Shown piece after piece: positions 40,710-51,776 of a stretch of 64,000 bases of DNA. The DNA lies in NCBI RefSeq assembly GCF_947507565.1, contig NC_089178.1:1302001-1366000 (forward strand). Reading direction: 5' to 3'. This stretch comes from Oscarella lobularis (lineage: Eukaryota > Porifera > Homoscleromorpha > Homosclerophorida > Oscarellidae). The position numbers were made by a program, and so were the translations under genes. Position 1 is the stretch's first letter. Every line of letters begins with the position of its first letter. Below the pieces are notes generated by a model. That model was not told the origin of the DNA. It searched no databases and saw nothing but the letters and a program-made list of their open reading frames with translations.

Positions 40710-41858
40710 ATGAACGAGCTTCGAGTTGCTTCCTTTGTTGGATTTCCCGACGATATTTGCGTCGGGGACGTTCGGTAAAGCGTCGTTTCTTTTCTGGGGA
40801 GGTGTCCTTCTATTGTGTTGCTTTTTCTTCTCATAAAAGCGATTATTTTCAAGTCGAAGTAGGCCCGTGTGACATTTACGTGACAAACGAACCGAATCGA
40901 ATCGCTTTAAAGTTCAAACACAAAGAAGACGCCATTTTCTGCAAGAAAAGGTGACATGAAATACCCCGGATACATTCAAAATTTTCATTTTTCTTCTCCT
41001 CCAGATTTCAAAACAGGTCAGTCATGGGCAGCAATCTATTAGACATATCGTTATCGAACAAAGAAAAATCGACTTATCGGCCTCGGTATCACAATTGGCC
41101 CAAGGCTGATGAATCAAAGATCGTTCCATCGAGAAGTAGCAAGAGAGCAAAGCGCGTCAACCTCCCGGATGACTGCGATGATGACGACGACGATGATGAT
41201 TTTGGCAAGCTTCCCGCCGCAGTGCCAATGGAATTGGCTGAGAGCAGCGCTCCTTTGCAAATAAAAATAAAAAGTGAACCTCGTGACTTGGGAGAAAATT
41301 GGCAGGAGTCATCCGAAGAAAAAAAAATTGGTCACCTTCCTCCTCTTTCTCCTCCTCCTGCTCCAAAAAGAATTCTTTCTGGAATTTCTGTTGAGCCGTC
41401 ACGTAATTTTTCTTTTTCTTGATTACTTTTCAGGGATTCTATCACTTTAGTTATTAACCCCGTTCACCCGCAGTCCACCATCACTCTAGATCAAAAAGTT
41501 GAATTTGATATGTCTTGTCAGAAGGCAATAGATTGTCTATCCAAAAGAAGAGATATAATTGAAGAGGTCATCTGCTTGACGCTTTCACATGAAACTGATA
41601 CAAATTTCTTCTCCTTTTCTCTAGTCTCTGTATCATGACGCTGAAATTCTTGGGCTTTCAGCTGAACTAATGTCAAAGTAAGTCCTACTAAAGGGCTAGG
41701 GTTTTATATGGAAATTATTTTGAAGAGTCTGTCCCAAGTACAAGGAACACTTACTGAGATTGCTGCAGTTATCATTGGAAGATCTCTTCTCTGAGTATGT
41801 GACAAAATTGGAGGAAGACGCTCAGTTGCTATGCGAGAACTTGCATAAATCCAAATAA
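40710..41858 (+). CDS. Orphan RRM-like protein with C-terminal helical domain
   Basis: Not recognised as a named gene. The N-terminal 75 residues look like an RNA-recognition motif: MNELRVASFVGFP (beta 1), CVGDVRDYFQ (alpha 1), VGPCDIYV (beta 2), RIALKFKHKEDAIFCKKRF (beta 3 and alpha 2), GSNLLDISL (beta 4). The RNP aromatic residues are only partly kept. A Lys/Arg-rich and Asp-rich linker (an eight-Asp run near 41175-41200) and a Pro-rich stretch follow. The C-terminal third is helical: KAIDCLSKRRDIIEE, DAEILGLSAELMSK, YKEHLLRLLQLSLEDLF. At least six exons with good splice signals, stop TAA at 41856-41858, 66 bp from the RAD18 stop. Gene reality is well supported; function is not. Confidence 0.7.
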
Positions 41859-41924
41859 TCTATACGTAACAAGTTGACTTTATTAATTAAACGTAAAAGC
41901 GAATTCCTTGGGTATATCTAAAAT

Positions 41925-43730
41925 CTAAGAGTATCGAGTTGGTTTTCGTTGGCTCTTTCGTTTTCTCAGCAGGTTCCTCTTCATTTTCTTGGGCTGTGGC
42001 GAATCAAAATCGTCATCATTGTCTTGCAGCAGCAGAAGTTCTGAGGACCCTGACTCATTGGGTTGTGGACTAAACAAGGTATTTATCAATAATAAGGATG
42101 CTGTAATATTCTTTTTTATTACCTTTCTGGAATGACGTCAATTTCAATTTCACTGTCAATCTTCGTAAGGTGATCGTCTTCAAAGATTTCTATTTCTGTA
42201 GCTTCCCTATAAGAAAAAAGTGTCAGAAGGTGATGTCACGTGTTAAAATACGTACATAATTTGCGTTAAACTGGGTGGAATACTCTTGAGAAGATCCGTT
42301 CCATCGAACGAGTTTTCCTGACTTATTTTTGGTGATGCTGGCTTAAGGATAGACGGTGATGATTCGCCTTCTTTTGAATTATTAGTTGTGTTTTCTTCAG
42401 TTTCCGTATCACTGTCAATTTTTCTCGCCTTTCGTCGTCTTCGTCCTCGTTTCTTCACGTCTTTCACTAATCCGTCAAACGATTTCCGGTGTTTCTGCAC
42501 TAAGAAAAATGATGCCCACTAAAACTCCCCCTCCTTTGTTTTCCAATGAATTCTTCTCACGGTACTCCTCTCTCCCTTCTTCGCATCTATCAACTTTTTC
42601 TTCAGACGCCGTTGACTTGGCGTTTTCTATTCTAAGGTATTCTTTTGCCACTTCGCGCACTGACAAAATAATTAATTAAGGGTGTTACATTAATTAAAAG
42701 AAATCGGGTTTGACTTGATCTTGGATTTTCACAATCTAGCTCCGCGTTATACATAAGCGTGAAGTCTCTATGTCTTTTCACCTTGGCCTGTAGTAAAACA
42801 GGGGGGGGGGGGGGGGGGGGGGGGGTTCATTACCTCGTCTTTTCTCTTACAGGAACACTTACTTGTCGATTTCCCGCGGTAGGAAGTCCAAGTTCAGTTA
42901 ATTTCTTATTGAGATCTCTATCAGATAGAAGCGCCGGCGTATAGACGAGTTTGGGAAGGCGTTTGATTGCAAAATTGGCTTTTCTTCAAGAATAAATGAT
43001 ATAGTGGACTCTCAGCGCGTGAGTAGAACCTCTTTGACTGATGCTTTGTCCTCTCTTTGACCACTTTCTCCTCAAGACACCGATCCAAATGAGCGTTAAT
43101 GCTACGTCCAATCACGGCAGCGCCACAAGCCGGACAAGAAACTCAATGACAAAGAAAATAGATGCCAAGGAAAACGGATCACGTGGCAACTAACTAGTTA
43201 CCTGTATCAGACTGAGTTGAAGACTTGGAAGGCAACGCTTCCGCTTTCTTCTCTTCTACGTCATCATTTTTTAATAATTCTGTTGTCTCATTAGGATCAC
43301 TCCTCTTGAACCCTTTCAAGACCCGCCTGACATTAGAAACCAAAGAAGGTAAATACAGTATCTCTCTTCATTCATTATGTATCTAATTATTATTATTATG
43401 AAACCTTGCAGTTGTAAATTGGCGGACTATTTGATCTAGGAGTCGGTTATTGGAAAGTTTTTCGGTTTCAGCCGGCTAAAAGCAGATCTTGCCGTAAATG
43501 TATACCCTTTGACTATCGCTTCTTACTTCGCCACAGAGTGGACAGAGCGACTTGTTTCCTTTATATTCGATGTGTCTTCGTATGCAGACGGAGCAAACTG
43601 CAAATGGAAGCGAAATTACAGATCTCGCAGCTTCTTAGACTCGTGTTTTACAGTTGTGCGAGCACGAGAGCATCATTGCAGTGTGAAAATACTCGAAGCA
43701 GATGCTGCAACGTAGAGAATAATCGAGATC
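41925..43730 (-). CDS. RAD18: E3 ubiquitin ligase RAD18 (N-terminal exon not resolved)
   Basis: Monoubiquitinates PCNA with RAD6 in DNA-damage tolerance. Blocks in order on the minus strand: RING finger LRCSICFEYFHTAMMLSCSHN (43715-43640) then FCSVCIRRHIEYKGNKSLCPLCGE (43600-43525); NNRLLDQIVRQF; UBZ4 zinc finger CPACGAAVIGRSINAHLDRCLEE (about 43140-43075); SAP motif LPKLVYTPALLSDRDLNKKLTELGLPTAGNRQ (about 42955-42870). The RING Cys/His spacing and the CxxC...HxxxC of UBZ are complete. The C-terminal tail is acidic then basic, with KKMKRNLLRKRKSQRKP, and ends at TAG 41927-41925. A first coding exon upstream of 43730 must supply the ATG; I could not choose it. An intron contains a 25-nt poly-C on the sense strand. 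Confidence 0.87.
42801..42825 (+). repeat. Homopolymer run of 25 G (poly-C on RAD18 sense strand)
   Basis: An unbroken run of 25 G on the plus strand inside a RAD18 intron. It may be unstable or length-variable, and its reported length may reflect sequencing error. Confidence 0.9.
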
Positions 43731-44081
43731 CTGGGGAGACGAGTTGAGACACGCCTATGGACACAGGTAAGAGCTCTTTTACCCTCAGCTCGGGTTCTTC
43801 CCATTCATCGGGGGACGTTAGCTTCCCAGACGGTCTAGAGAAACGGTTCATTTTTTCAATTGCGACAATATTAGCCTGGGGGTTTGATAGATATACGGGG
43901 AATAGAATCACGTGGCCCTCCGACCTCGACGAGAGACATGATTTTAATTCGGCCAGATTTTTATTTAGAGACTCGGGTCATTAGCCATTCGTCTAAAGCC
44001 AGTGAAAAGTTGCGACCTGTGTTGCGAAGTTGCGACCTTGAGTCGAGACACGCACGCTACATTAGTATTACGTCATTCAAA

Positions 44082-45439
44082 ATGGACGAAACTTACCAAC
44101 GCGAACCGTGGTACGCGCACGACCATAGATACGACATTAGCCTTCCTCCGTCTACACTAATCCTTTTCTAGTCCCTACCGAATACTAGACGACTGCGGTG
44201 CGGCATTCTCGATGGGCTGCATAGGCGGCGCCGTTTTCTCCATAGCAAAAGGCTACAGAAACTCGCCGCCGGTACGCACGTGAAGAAGCAGAGCTCAATA
44301 TTTGATTACACGTGTGTGCACAGGGTGCCAAATTTGCGGGCGCTTTATCGGCGATGAAAACGAGAGCACCAGTTCTTGGAGGTACGTGGGGTCTAACTTC
44401 TCAAACAGACAGGGGCCAGGCGTGAGATGCATCAGCTTCTGTTTTGACTTTCTCCTTCGCAATTTCTCCGAAGCCCCTGCCTGCGCTGGCTGCATGTTTT
44501 TCGTACCAAGAGAAGGGGGTTTGAAGGGCTTTACTGGAATGAATCCTATATACAGTGTACCACTGTTGTGCTTCTCTCTTTCTCTCCGAAGGCAATTTTG
44601 CCGTCTGGGGTGGGCTCTATTCGACGTTTGACTGCGTTCTGATTGGCATTCGAAAGAAAGAAGATCCGTGGAATTCAATTGGAAGCGGCGCCATCACAGG
44701 GGGTGTTCTCGCGGCAAGAGGTCAGTTTGAAGGGGGAGGGGAGGGAGGCCGAGAGAGGGAAAGAGGGGGTCTAATACAGCTGTCTACTGCTTCGCTTTAT
44801 CTAATAAATGAGAGAGGAGAAAGGTAGAAGAGATTGGTTCAAGTATTTGCTCTACGCTATTCAATTGATTCATTTCCTTCTTGTTGTCAAACGAGTTTAG
44901 TAGCTCGCCTCTCTTTCCCTTTTCTCTGACAAATATTCGTCCGGTATTGTTCGTTTCACTTCTATAATTGAATGCCCTTATCTTTTATAGCTGGCTTGAC
45001 GGCTTCTCTGCAGGCAGCCGCCGTAGGTAAGACTAAGAGAATCATGCGAGAATGCAATGGGAAGGGTCCCAGTTACCCGTACGGATTCGTCTCTCTTCTC
45101 TCCATCCCAATGGGTTCTTCTCCTTTCGCGGGGGGTCTTCATCCGCAGCCGGCTTCTTTGACCGTTTACTTAAGAAATGAAAATTGTTGGGGAGGGGAGG
45201 AGGGAGACGCTTTCAATGACTTCTTCTAGGTGCAATTCTTCTCGCGCTCATCGAAGGCGTCGGCATCGCGATGACGCGAATGACAGCGTCCCAATACAAA
45301 CCAGGTAGGACAGAGGATAGGAGTGTACATGTTACTGTACCCTTTGACGTCATTAACCAACGCGTTTTCCCTTCCTCGTTAGTCATGCCGCAATTGCCCG
45401 ATCCTCAGCAACTTCCACCAGCCCCTTTGTCCTCTTTAC

Positions 45440-45473
<34 letters not shown>

Positions 45474-45510
45474 TACGTCAATGCCGCAATCAGAACAGGG
45501 ATCTTACTAA
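44082..45510 (+). CDS. TIMM17: Mitochondrial import inner membrane translocase subunit Tim17
   Basis: Channel-gating subunit of the TIM23 complex. Exons: MDETYQREP, then [65 protein letters not shown] with [23 protein letters not shown], then [12 protein letters not shown] and [16 protein letters not shown]. These match human TIMM17A/B throughout, with four hydrophobic segments containing GxxxG-type motifs. The C-terminal tail differs: [16 protein letters not shown] followed by ten prolines encoded by a CCG repeat (about 45450-45470), ending [10 protein letters not shown]. In human the tail is shorter and not poly-Pro. Confidence 0.95.
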
Positions 45511-46889
45511 ATTTGCCTTGGAGCCGTTTGTTTCCCCCTTCGCGCAATTCCTATCACTCCAGATCTATATCTTATTTATTGAGGGGGGGTTTCGTTTCCG
45601 AACTGACCGCGGGCGGGGGCTTTTGGAGGGTTGCAGAATAATAAGCATGCCGCCCCACCACGAATGAGATCCGGATGCGTAAGGGGATTCGTCTTGCCGA
45701 GTACGACGTCAGAGGTCACCTTGCTGGGCCAGATATGACGACTTTTCTTAGAGAGAAAGATTAAGTCGTTAGAGATGCGTGCATCTGGATATGACCACTT
45801 TAGCTAAGGGGCGGGTGGGCGGGACGGGTGGGCGGGACCGCGAGTGGGTGGGGCGGGACTCGTTGTAACCTGCTGCTTCTTTTGTTAACGCTCGAGCGGT
45901 GCCGGCGCCGCCGCCGCCGCCCCGTGCATGCCACCGAAGCCACTGTTGATGTTTCGGTCACTGACTGCGGTCGTGTAGTCAACGAAATCGCGTCGCGGCT
46001 TGCCTTTGCGGCCGAGGAAAAAATTTGGAAGTTGTGCAACGCGTTTATCCCGTTAGTTCCACCTGCACTCGCTAATTCGCGAGGAAATCCATACGCCAGA
46101 ACAAAATTAGCTGCCACATGCTGAGACGGGGACCCTATTTTGAACGTCATTCATTCATCATTCATTCTTACGACGTGAGAAAGCGGGATACGAATTCGGT
46201 CGCGACTCGTCTACGCATTCGAGGTAAACATCTTCGTATCCGCGGTGCATTTGCGTGCGTGCGTGTGTCCGGTCGGCGTCCGTTGGCGCGCGGCTGATCG
46301 GTCAATTGTTTAGGTTACGATTCTTCTTCAAACTTTGCCTGCATGCAACATTCATGCGGGCCTTTGCTGGGGCTTTCGATGTACTAACAATTGGTGGGGG
46401 CCCTCGCAACGTATCGATTGAGCGAGCGAGCATTTAGTGCTATCTATGCATATCTGTCGTATTTTACTCCCACGCACGCGTGGATGCACGCCCGAAACGC
46501 GTCCTCCTCAGTAAACGAATTGTTTCTCTCAATGTTTCTGTTCCCCTTTTCCGTCACGCAGCTTCCGGAAATGCAAATCACGCGAAAAGCGATCCTTCGC
46601 GACGTTCTCGTCAACGTTTCGCCGACGACAGGTAGAGAAGGACGAATTTGGGGGGTTATTTGCCGTCAGGCCATTAATTGCAAAACAGACTCTCACGGAT
46701 TTAACCACAAACGAACCCATTAGGGAAATCAATTGCTAGTCACGCCCTCGAATCCCGTTCAGGGGAATCCGCTTATTTGATTTACATTTGTCTATTATTT
46801 AAGAGGATCGCAGCAGCCCACTTCATACAGTCTCTTCATCGCCACCGGCGTCGTCGCAACTTCAACACTTGCTTCTCAAACGGACAATC
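45511..46889. other. Intergenic region TIMM17 to astacin, GC-box-rich
   Basis: About 1.4 kb. Around 45808-45858 GGGCGGG blocks repeat in tandem (GC-box or G-quadruplex-like), followed by GCCGCC runs near 45905. Several ORFs of 60-116 codons in all frames are compositional and match nothing. The right part carries the astacin promoter; the first astacin codons begin at 46890. Confidence 0.45.
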
Positions 46890-49274
46890 ATGATGCTTTC
46901 ACTTCTTCTCCTCTCCGTCGTCGTCACGACGACGTTTCATTGGACACACGGAGCGCCCCTAAACCTGCCAAGTAAACCAGTTTCTTCTTCTTCTTCTGAT
47001 CCGTGTAACAATACCCCTGTTTCCATAGCTTCCTTGTTGTCTTCGACGACTGCACTCAAAAAACCGTCGCTATCGTCTCTCGCCCAACGACGTTCGCGCG
47101 AAAACAGCCGCTTCGTACGTCGTCATGCCGATCACCGTCGTCTAATCGTCGTCGACGACATGCTGTTGCCGGAAGAAGAGTTCGAAAAAGAATTCGATTC
47201 GAAGCCGGCGGCGTCGCGAACTCGACGAGCCGTCATGAACGAATACCATCGGCTTTGGGACGAAGCGATCGTCCCCTACAAATTCGACAGCTCCTACGGT
47301 GAGATCTCTCTTTCTAGTATATCCGTACGTATATAAACGAGGCTCGCAGCTGTTTCCAGCGCCGGCGGCGTTGATTCTATCTACTCGCGATGTAGTAGGA
47401 ATTCAGAGAGGGTAGAGGTATCTGTTTAGCCGTGCGATCACTGTCAACAAAGGCAATCTGTTCGCGCGGTGGTCGCATGAATGTTTACACGTACACGAAG
47501 AATGACCGAGGCGAGCGAGATGCATAGAAGCTACATAAGGCGAACAAAAGAATTGATCCTAACGTTTAATAGTATTACCATCCAATTTCCCGTCGCCGCT
47601 AAACGCGAGACCAGCCCTTCGCGAATCCTTTTCTTGATCGATTGATCGATTGAGAAACCTCCTAATGGTATATATGGTATGTGTAGACGAAACGATGAAG
47701 AGCAAAGTGCACGAGGCGATTCGTCACTGGGAGGAGAACACGTGTCTGCGCTTCGTTCCTCACGTCGTTCGTTGCGCCACGTATCGCGGCGACGACTACG
47801 TTCTCTTCACAGCGACGCGAAACACCAAAGAGTAAGTTCAAGTTTCGGCGGGCTTCGTTTGTTTAATTGCCGCGCGCACGTATCGGCACGTCTCCCACTT
47901 TCGAAAATTCTCCACTAATTCGTTTATTGACTTAGAGGTCAGTAAGTAATAACATTACACGTGCACGAGAGAGAGACCGCGCGCGGTTTGATGACATGCA
48001 GCCCACTACGGCTGTACTTGGCACAGTTACTCTACTCAGGTGGAGGTGCGACCACCCGCATTTAGACTAACTATAGCAAGGAAAAGAATGCCCAATTGTT
48101 GTCCGATCGAGTTGCGATTCATTCCAATCGTTTTTTTCCTCCAGATGCCAATCGTGGGTGGGTCGAAAGGGCGGCGAACAAGTCATCCAACTCGACTTCG
48201 ACAACGAGACGAATCTCTTCTGTTCGGCTATGCACGAAATTGGACACGCGATCGGCTTTTGGCACGAGCACACGCGTCCCGATCGCGACGAATACGTGAA
48301 GATCATTTGGGACAACATTAGGGAGGGAAAGAAAGGCAATTTCTACGAGAGAAAAGCATCGGAAATTAATTCGTTGAACGTCAGCTACGACTACGATAGT
48401 ATCATGCACTACGGCGCCCATACGTTGACGAAGAACGGTGGAAAAACGATGACGGCCCCTGGATCGTTGCTACATCACGAACGAGAAAAGATAGAAAAGC
48501 GAATGGGTCAGCGATTGGGTCTGAGCGAGGGCGACATCAAGCAAGCCAATCTGCTATACCAGTGTCAGGGTACAGTACAGGGGAGCGGCTTTCGATTGTC
48601 CCGTATTATCGTTGCGTTTTCTAGAGCGCACGAAACGGAAATGGAGCGGATCGTTTGTGAAAAGCGGCGACGCGATTGCTCTTCGCTTCGATCAGTCGCC
48701 GCCGCGTGGTCTCGGTCACACGTGGCTCACTTGTCCCCAAAAGTGCGGCGAAAAAACGTGCGGACGATCGAGATCGACGTGCGCCGGCTACGCATTCGAC
48801 GCCGACGATTGGATACGATGCAACACGGAAACGTTTCGCATTCGCGCTTACGGCAAACGCGACGGCGATACGATTCGCGTCGGCGACACAATCGCCTTAG
48901 AATCTCTCAGCGACGAAAGCGAATATATCGGTTGCAATAGCAGTAACGTGAAATCGAAACGTTGTCGTCTCGAAAAGGGAAATTCGTCGTCGTTGATGAC
49001 GTCATCAGGAAATGAGGACACGGAAATTCTCGCTCAACTCCAACAAGTGCACGTCGATCATCGTAAGTTCGTCATCATGGCCGAGAATAAGAGCGTTGGC
49101 ACGAACATTCACGATCAGGACATTGTTGGCTTGCGCTCGCAACGTAGCGTCAAATCATGGTTCACCTGTCGACGAGCGTCGGCTGGCTGTAAAATAGAAA
49201 CGTGTGGTCGTCGTGTCTTTTGGACGCAGTGCACGGGCGTGCCGTTTACGATGACCAGGCGGCTTTACTCTTGA
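46890..49274 (+). CDS. Secreted astacin (M12A) metalloprotease with cysteine-rich C-terminal extension
   Basis: Zinc endopeptidase of the astacin/BMP1/meprin clan. Signal peptide MMLSLLLLSVVVTTTF, then a propeptide of about 90 residues ending near the dibasic RTRRAVMNEYHRLW, a likely furin-type cleavage with the mature protein starting nearby. The catalytic domain holds IRHWEENTCLRFVP, the zinc site HEIGHAIGFWHEHTRPDRD (about 48233-48290) and the Met-turn YDSIMHYG (about 48400). Ends of the domain at LLYQCQ, then an intron and about 215 residues that I do not recognise: repeats of the pattern GD-x-I-A/V-L and cysteine pairs (LTCPQKCGEKTCG; FTCRRASAGCKIETCG). No CUB, EGF or MAM domain. The exon between 47835 and 48140 is only partly resolved. 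Confidence 0.88.
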
Positions 49275-50923
49275 GAGGAGATGACTTTCCCGACGGCCAG
49301 TGTCATAGAAAGACAAAGTTTATTTTGCAGAAAAGTATGTCGATCTCGCTAGGGGGTTGTAGATTGAGATATAGTTTGGGGAAGGGTACGTGACGCGCGA
49401 CGCGCGCCTTCAGATTTGTACGGTTTTATGGACAGCTCCTTTTGCAAGGATCGCTGTACTACTATACTACTACTACTAATGAGATTTCAGTTATTAGATT
49501 TGAATGATCATCTTTGTAGAAAGTGAAACATAACGAAAACTTTGCCTCTATCCTCTTATCTTGTTATCTACACGGCGGTTCATTTTCCTTGCCACTAAAC
49601 GGCTCTCCGCATTAGAGTAGAATACACAAAGTGACCACCACGTAGCATCGTTAAGTTGTTTCTTCCATTTCGTTTTAGATGCGTTTTGCGGACGTTTTGA
49701 TGACCACCGTGACAATCATTGCCGTTGCGGGGAGGCAATCGATTAATTGCGGAGGAGAACCTTTCGGCAGGCACGGATTCAAAGTGCTGATAAGGTTAGG
49801 CCCGCGGCGGATAAGCTAGACCACTCTCTGTCATTTATGCACTATTCACCGCCGCATGTATGAACGCATCTCTTCTGTGAATTCTACCACACCTGACGTC
49901 GTTTAGTCGGGTCCGGAATAGTTTGTATTACGTCTTAACTGGAAGTCGGAGGCAGAGAATAGGCCTTTATATAGATTTTATCTTTAGTGGCAAAATGATC
50001 TTAGGCAGGGACCTCGTGCCGCTACCGCCGCCGCCGCCGGCTCAGTGCCACTGGCAGTTGCTGTTGTCAAATGTCAAATGTACTCACAAGTCTCCAGCAA
50101 TGTAGACAATTTCATCTTAGCGATTGAATTCGGAGCAAGAAATAAGTAAGATCTTTCCTTGCGTACCTCTGTCCTTTGACTCCATTTCTTTTGTGCACAT
50201 GGACTGACTCAGCAGGCAATTCAGTTTGTCTCTTTGTCAATTTCACCGTCTCGTGGCCTCAATTCGATTATTATGTATAGATCTAGCGGGCCGCTTGAAA
50301 GGTAGAACGAGACTCTGCTAATTCGTCATCGTTTATGTTGTCTTATTAGTTTGACGAACACCGATATGCTGCGTATTCAATAACCACTTCGGCTTCTGTT
50401 AAATGATAACGTCAGCTAGCAGAGGATATGAGGATGTAAAGAACTGTCATGGCAGGTAAAACAAATTTCCTTTGCCCTACACCTAGCTATCTCAAGGCTA
50501 TATATAGCAGCACTGGTTTTGCTTTGACGCGTAGTTTTTTTCCGAAGTGTTTCCAAAGGATGATGGGCAGTCGTCACAAAGGTGCTCCGTCGGCCTCAAT
50601 TCTGCTTTCCTAGGTCTATGGACAAGAGCTTTTCGATGTCGCCATTCACCTCCGGGCCCCGAGGTGACTAAATAAATAAAACCGGCCCAACTCGAGCCAG
50701 AGAGGTTAAACGCGGCGCAAGCGATTCAATCCCCTACTCCAGTGGCACTGCCACCCCACTTGGGCAAGACACGTTGGGTTACAATAGCGGTCCACCTGTG
50801 CCTTGGTATATCGAGCCCCCCCCCCCCCCCGGGACAGAGGGTCGCTGTCTCCCCGAATGGGGGCCTGGGTGAAGGGTTCCCCCATCTGAGGGACGTTTGT
50901 TTGTCTTTTTCGTACTTCCGGGT
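49275..50923. other. Intergenic region downstream of the astacin gene
   Basis: About 1.65 kb with no supported gene. It holds a 15-nt poly-C run at 50816-50830. A stretch at 49680-49795 reads as a short open frame beginning MRFADVLMTTV, without splice context or family. Nothing else seen. Confidence 0.4.
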
Positions 50924-51256
50924 TTATTCAATAAAACTTTTTACAGGCCGCTTTTCGGGGTCTTGCCCAGGAACTCGGGACGACGACATGCGAATTCTAC
51001 TTGGACGGCTACACTACGCGGAAAGAGAAAAGAAAAATCAGTTCACCTTCCCCGGTGGGACCTCGCTCACTGACTGTACGCGCGTATAGCCGTCATTCAT
51101 CAATTTTCCCTGCGCGACGACCTTCTGTCGAAGATATGCGTCCGTCGTTTCAGGAGCTAAAGTAAGTAACCGTCGGTTATGGTTGCATTTAGCTCGCATT
51201 CTTCCGTTCTTGATTCGATCGGGATTCGAATATGAATAAACCTTTTCATCATTCAT
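50924..51256 (-). CDS. Possible small two-exon gene, unknown
   Basis: Not recognised. An ATG at 51256 opens 72 codons of evenly mixed protein-like composition, including KNGRMRAKCNHNRRLL and APETTDAYLRQKVV, up to EVPPGK at a GTGAAC donor. A very short intron (33 nt, ending GCGTAG) would join about 30 more codons ending at TAA 50926-50924, overlapped by an AATAAA signal. Intron length below the norm for this window, and no homologue recalled, so a pseudogene fragment or chance frame is equally possible. Confidence 0.3.
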
Positions 51257-51776
51257 GAATACATGTGCACTATTTTTGACCCTGATATAGCGCCATACTT
51301 CTCGTAGTCGCTTTCTTGCAGCTACCTACGACTAAAAATTACAGCCTTTTGTGATTAGCCATCATATCATTATGTGATCCCCGAACACCCTCAGCACAGT
51401 ATCTCATTCTTATTACCCTCATTTTAGTAAGACCTATGTGCATAATGTACAGTGCCTAACCAAGTGAGTTGGCATGATTTATTTTCCCCTTCAATTTTAC
51501 GTCTCATGTCATGCACGCTGCATAACACGGAGCTACGCTATGATCGTCGATCACCCAAAGGGGCGGAGGTTAGGGTAGCTACTGATTGTGCCACGAGGCC
51601 CATTATCAGCTCGCATGGGAGCTTTGCTCTTAGCACGACAAACAACTTAAGTTCTGGCCAATCACGTTTGAGAGCCCCTCACACCTTTCCTCACACCAGG
51701 GCAGCAGGGAGCGAGTCTGGGCTCGCGAGTGGGCTCGCGGAGGGCTCGCGCCTGGTGTTTATCCGGGTAGTTCGCC

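Noticed and set aside
45800-46723. Several 60-116 codon ORFs in the TIMM17-astacin spacer
   Set aside because: GC-rich, arginine/proline-biased, overlapping on both strands and without splice context or family resemblance.
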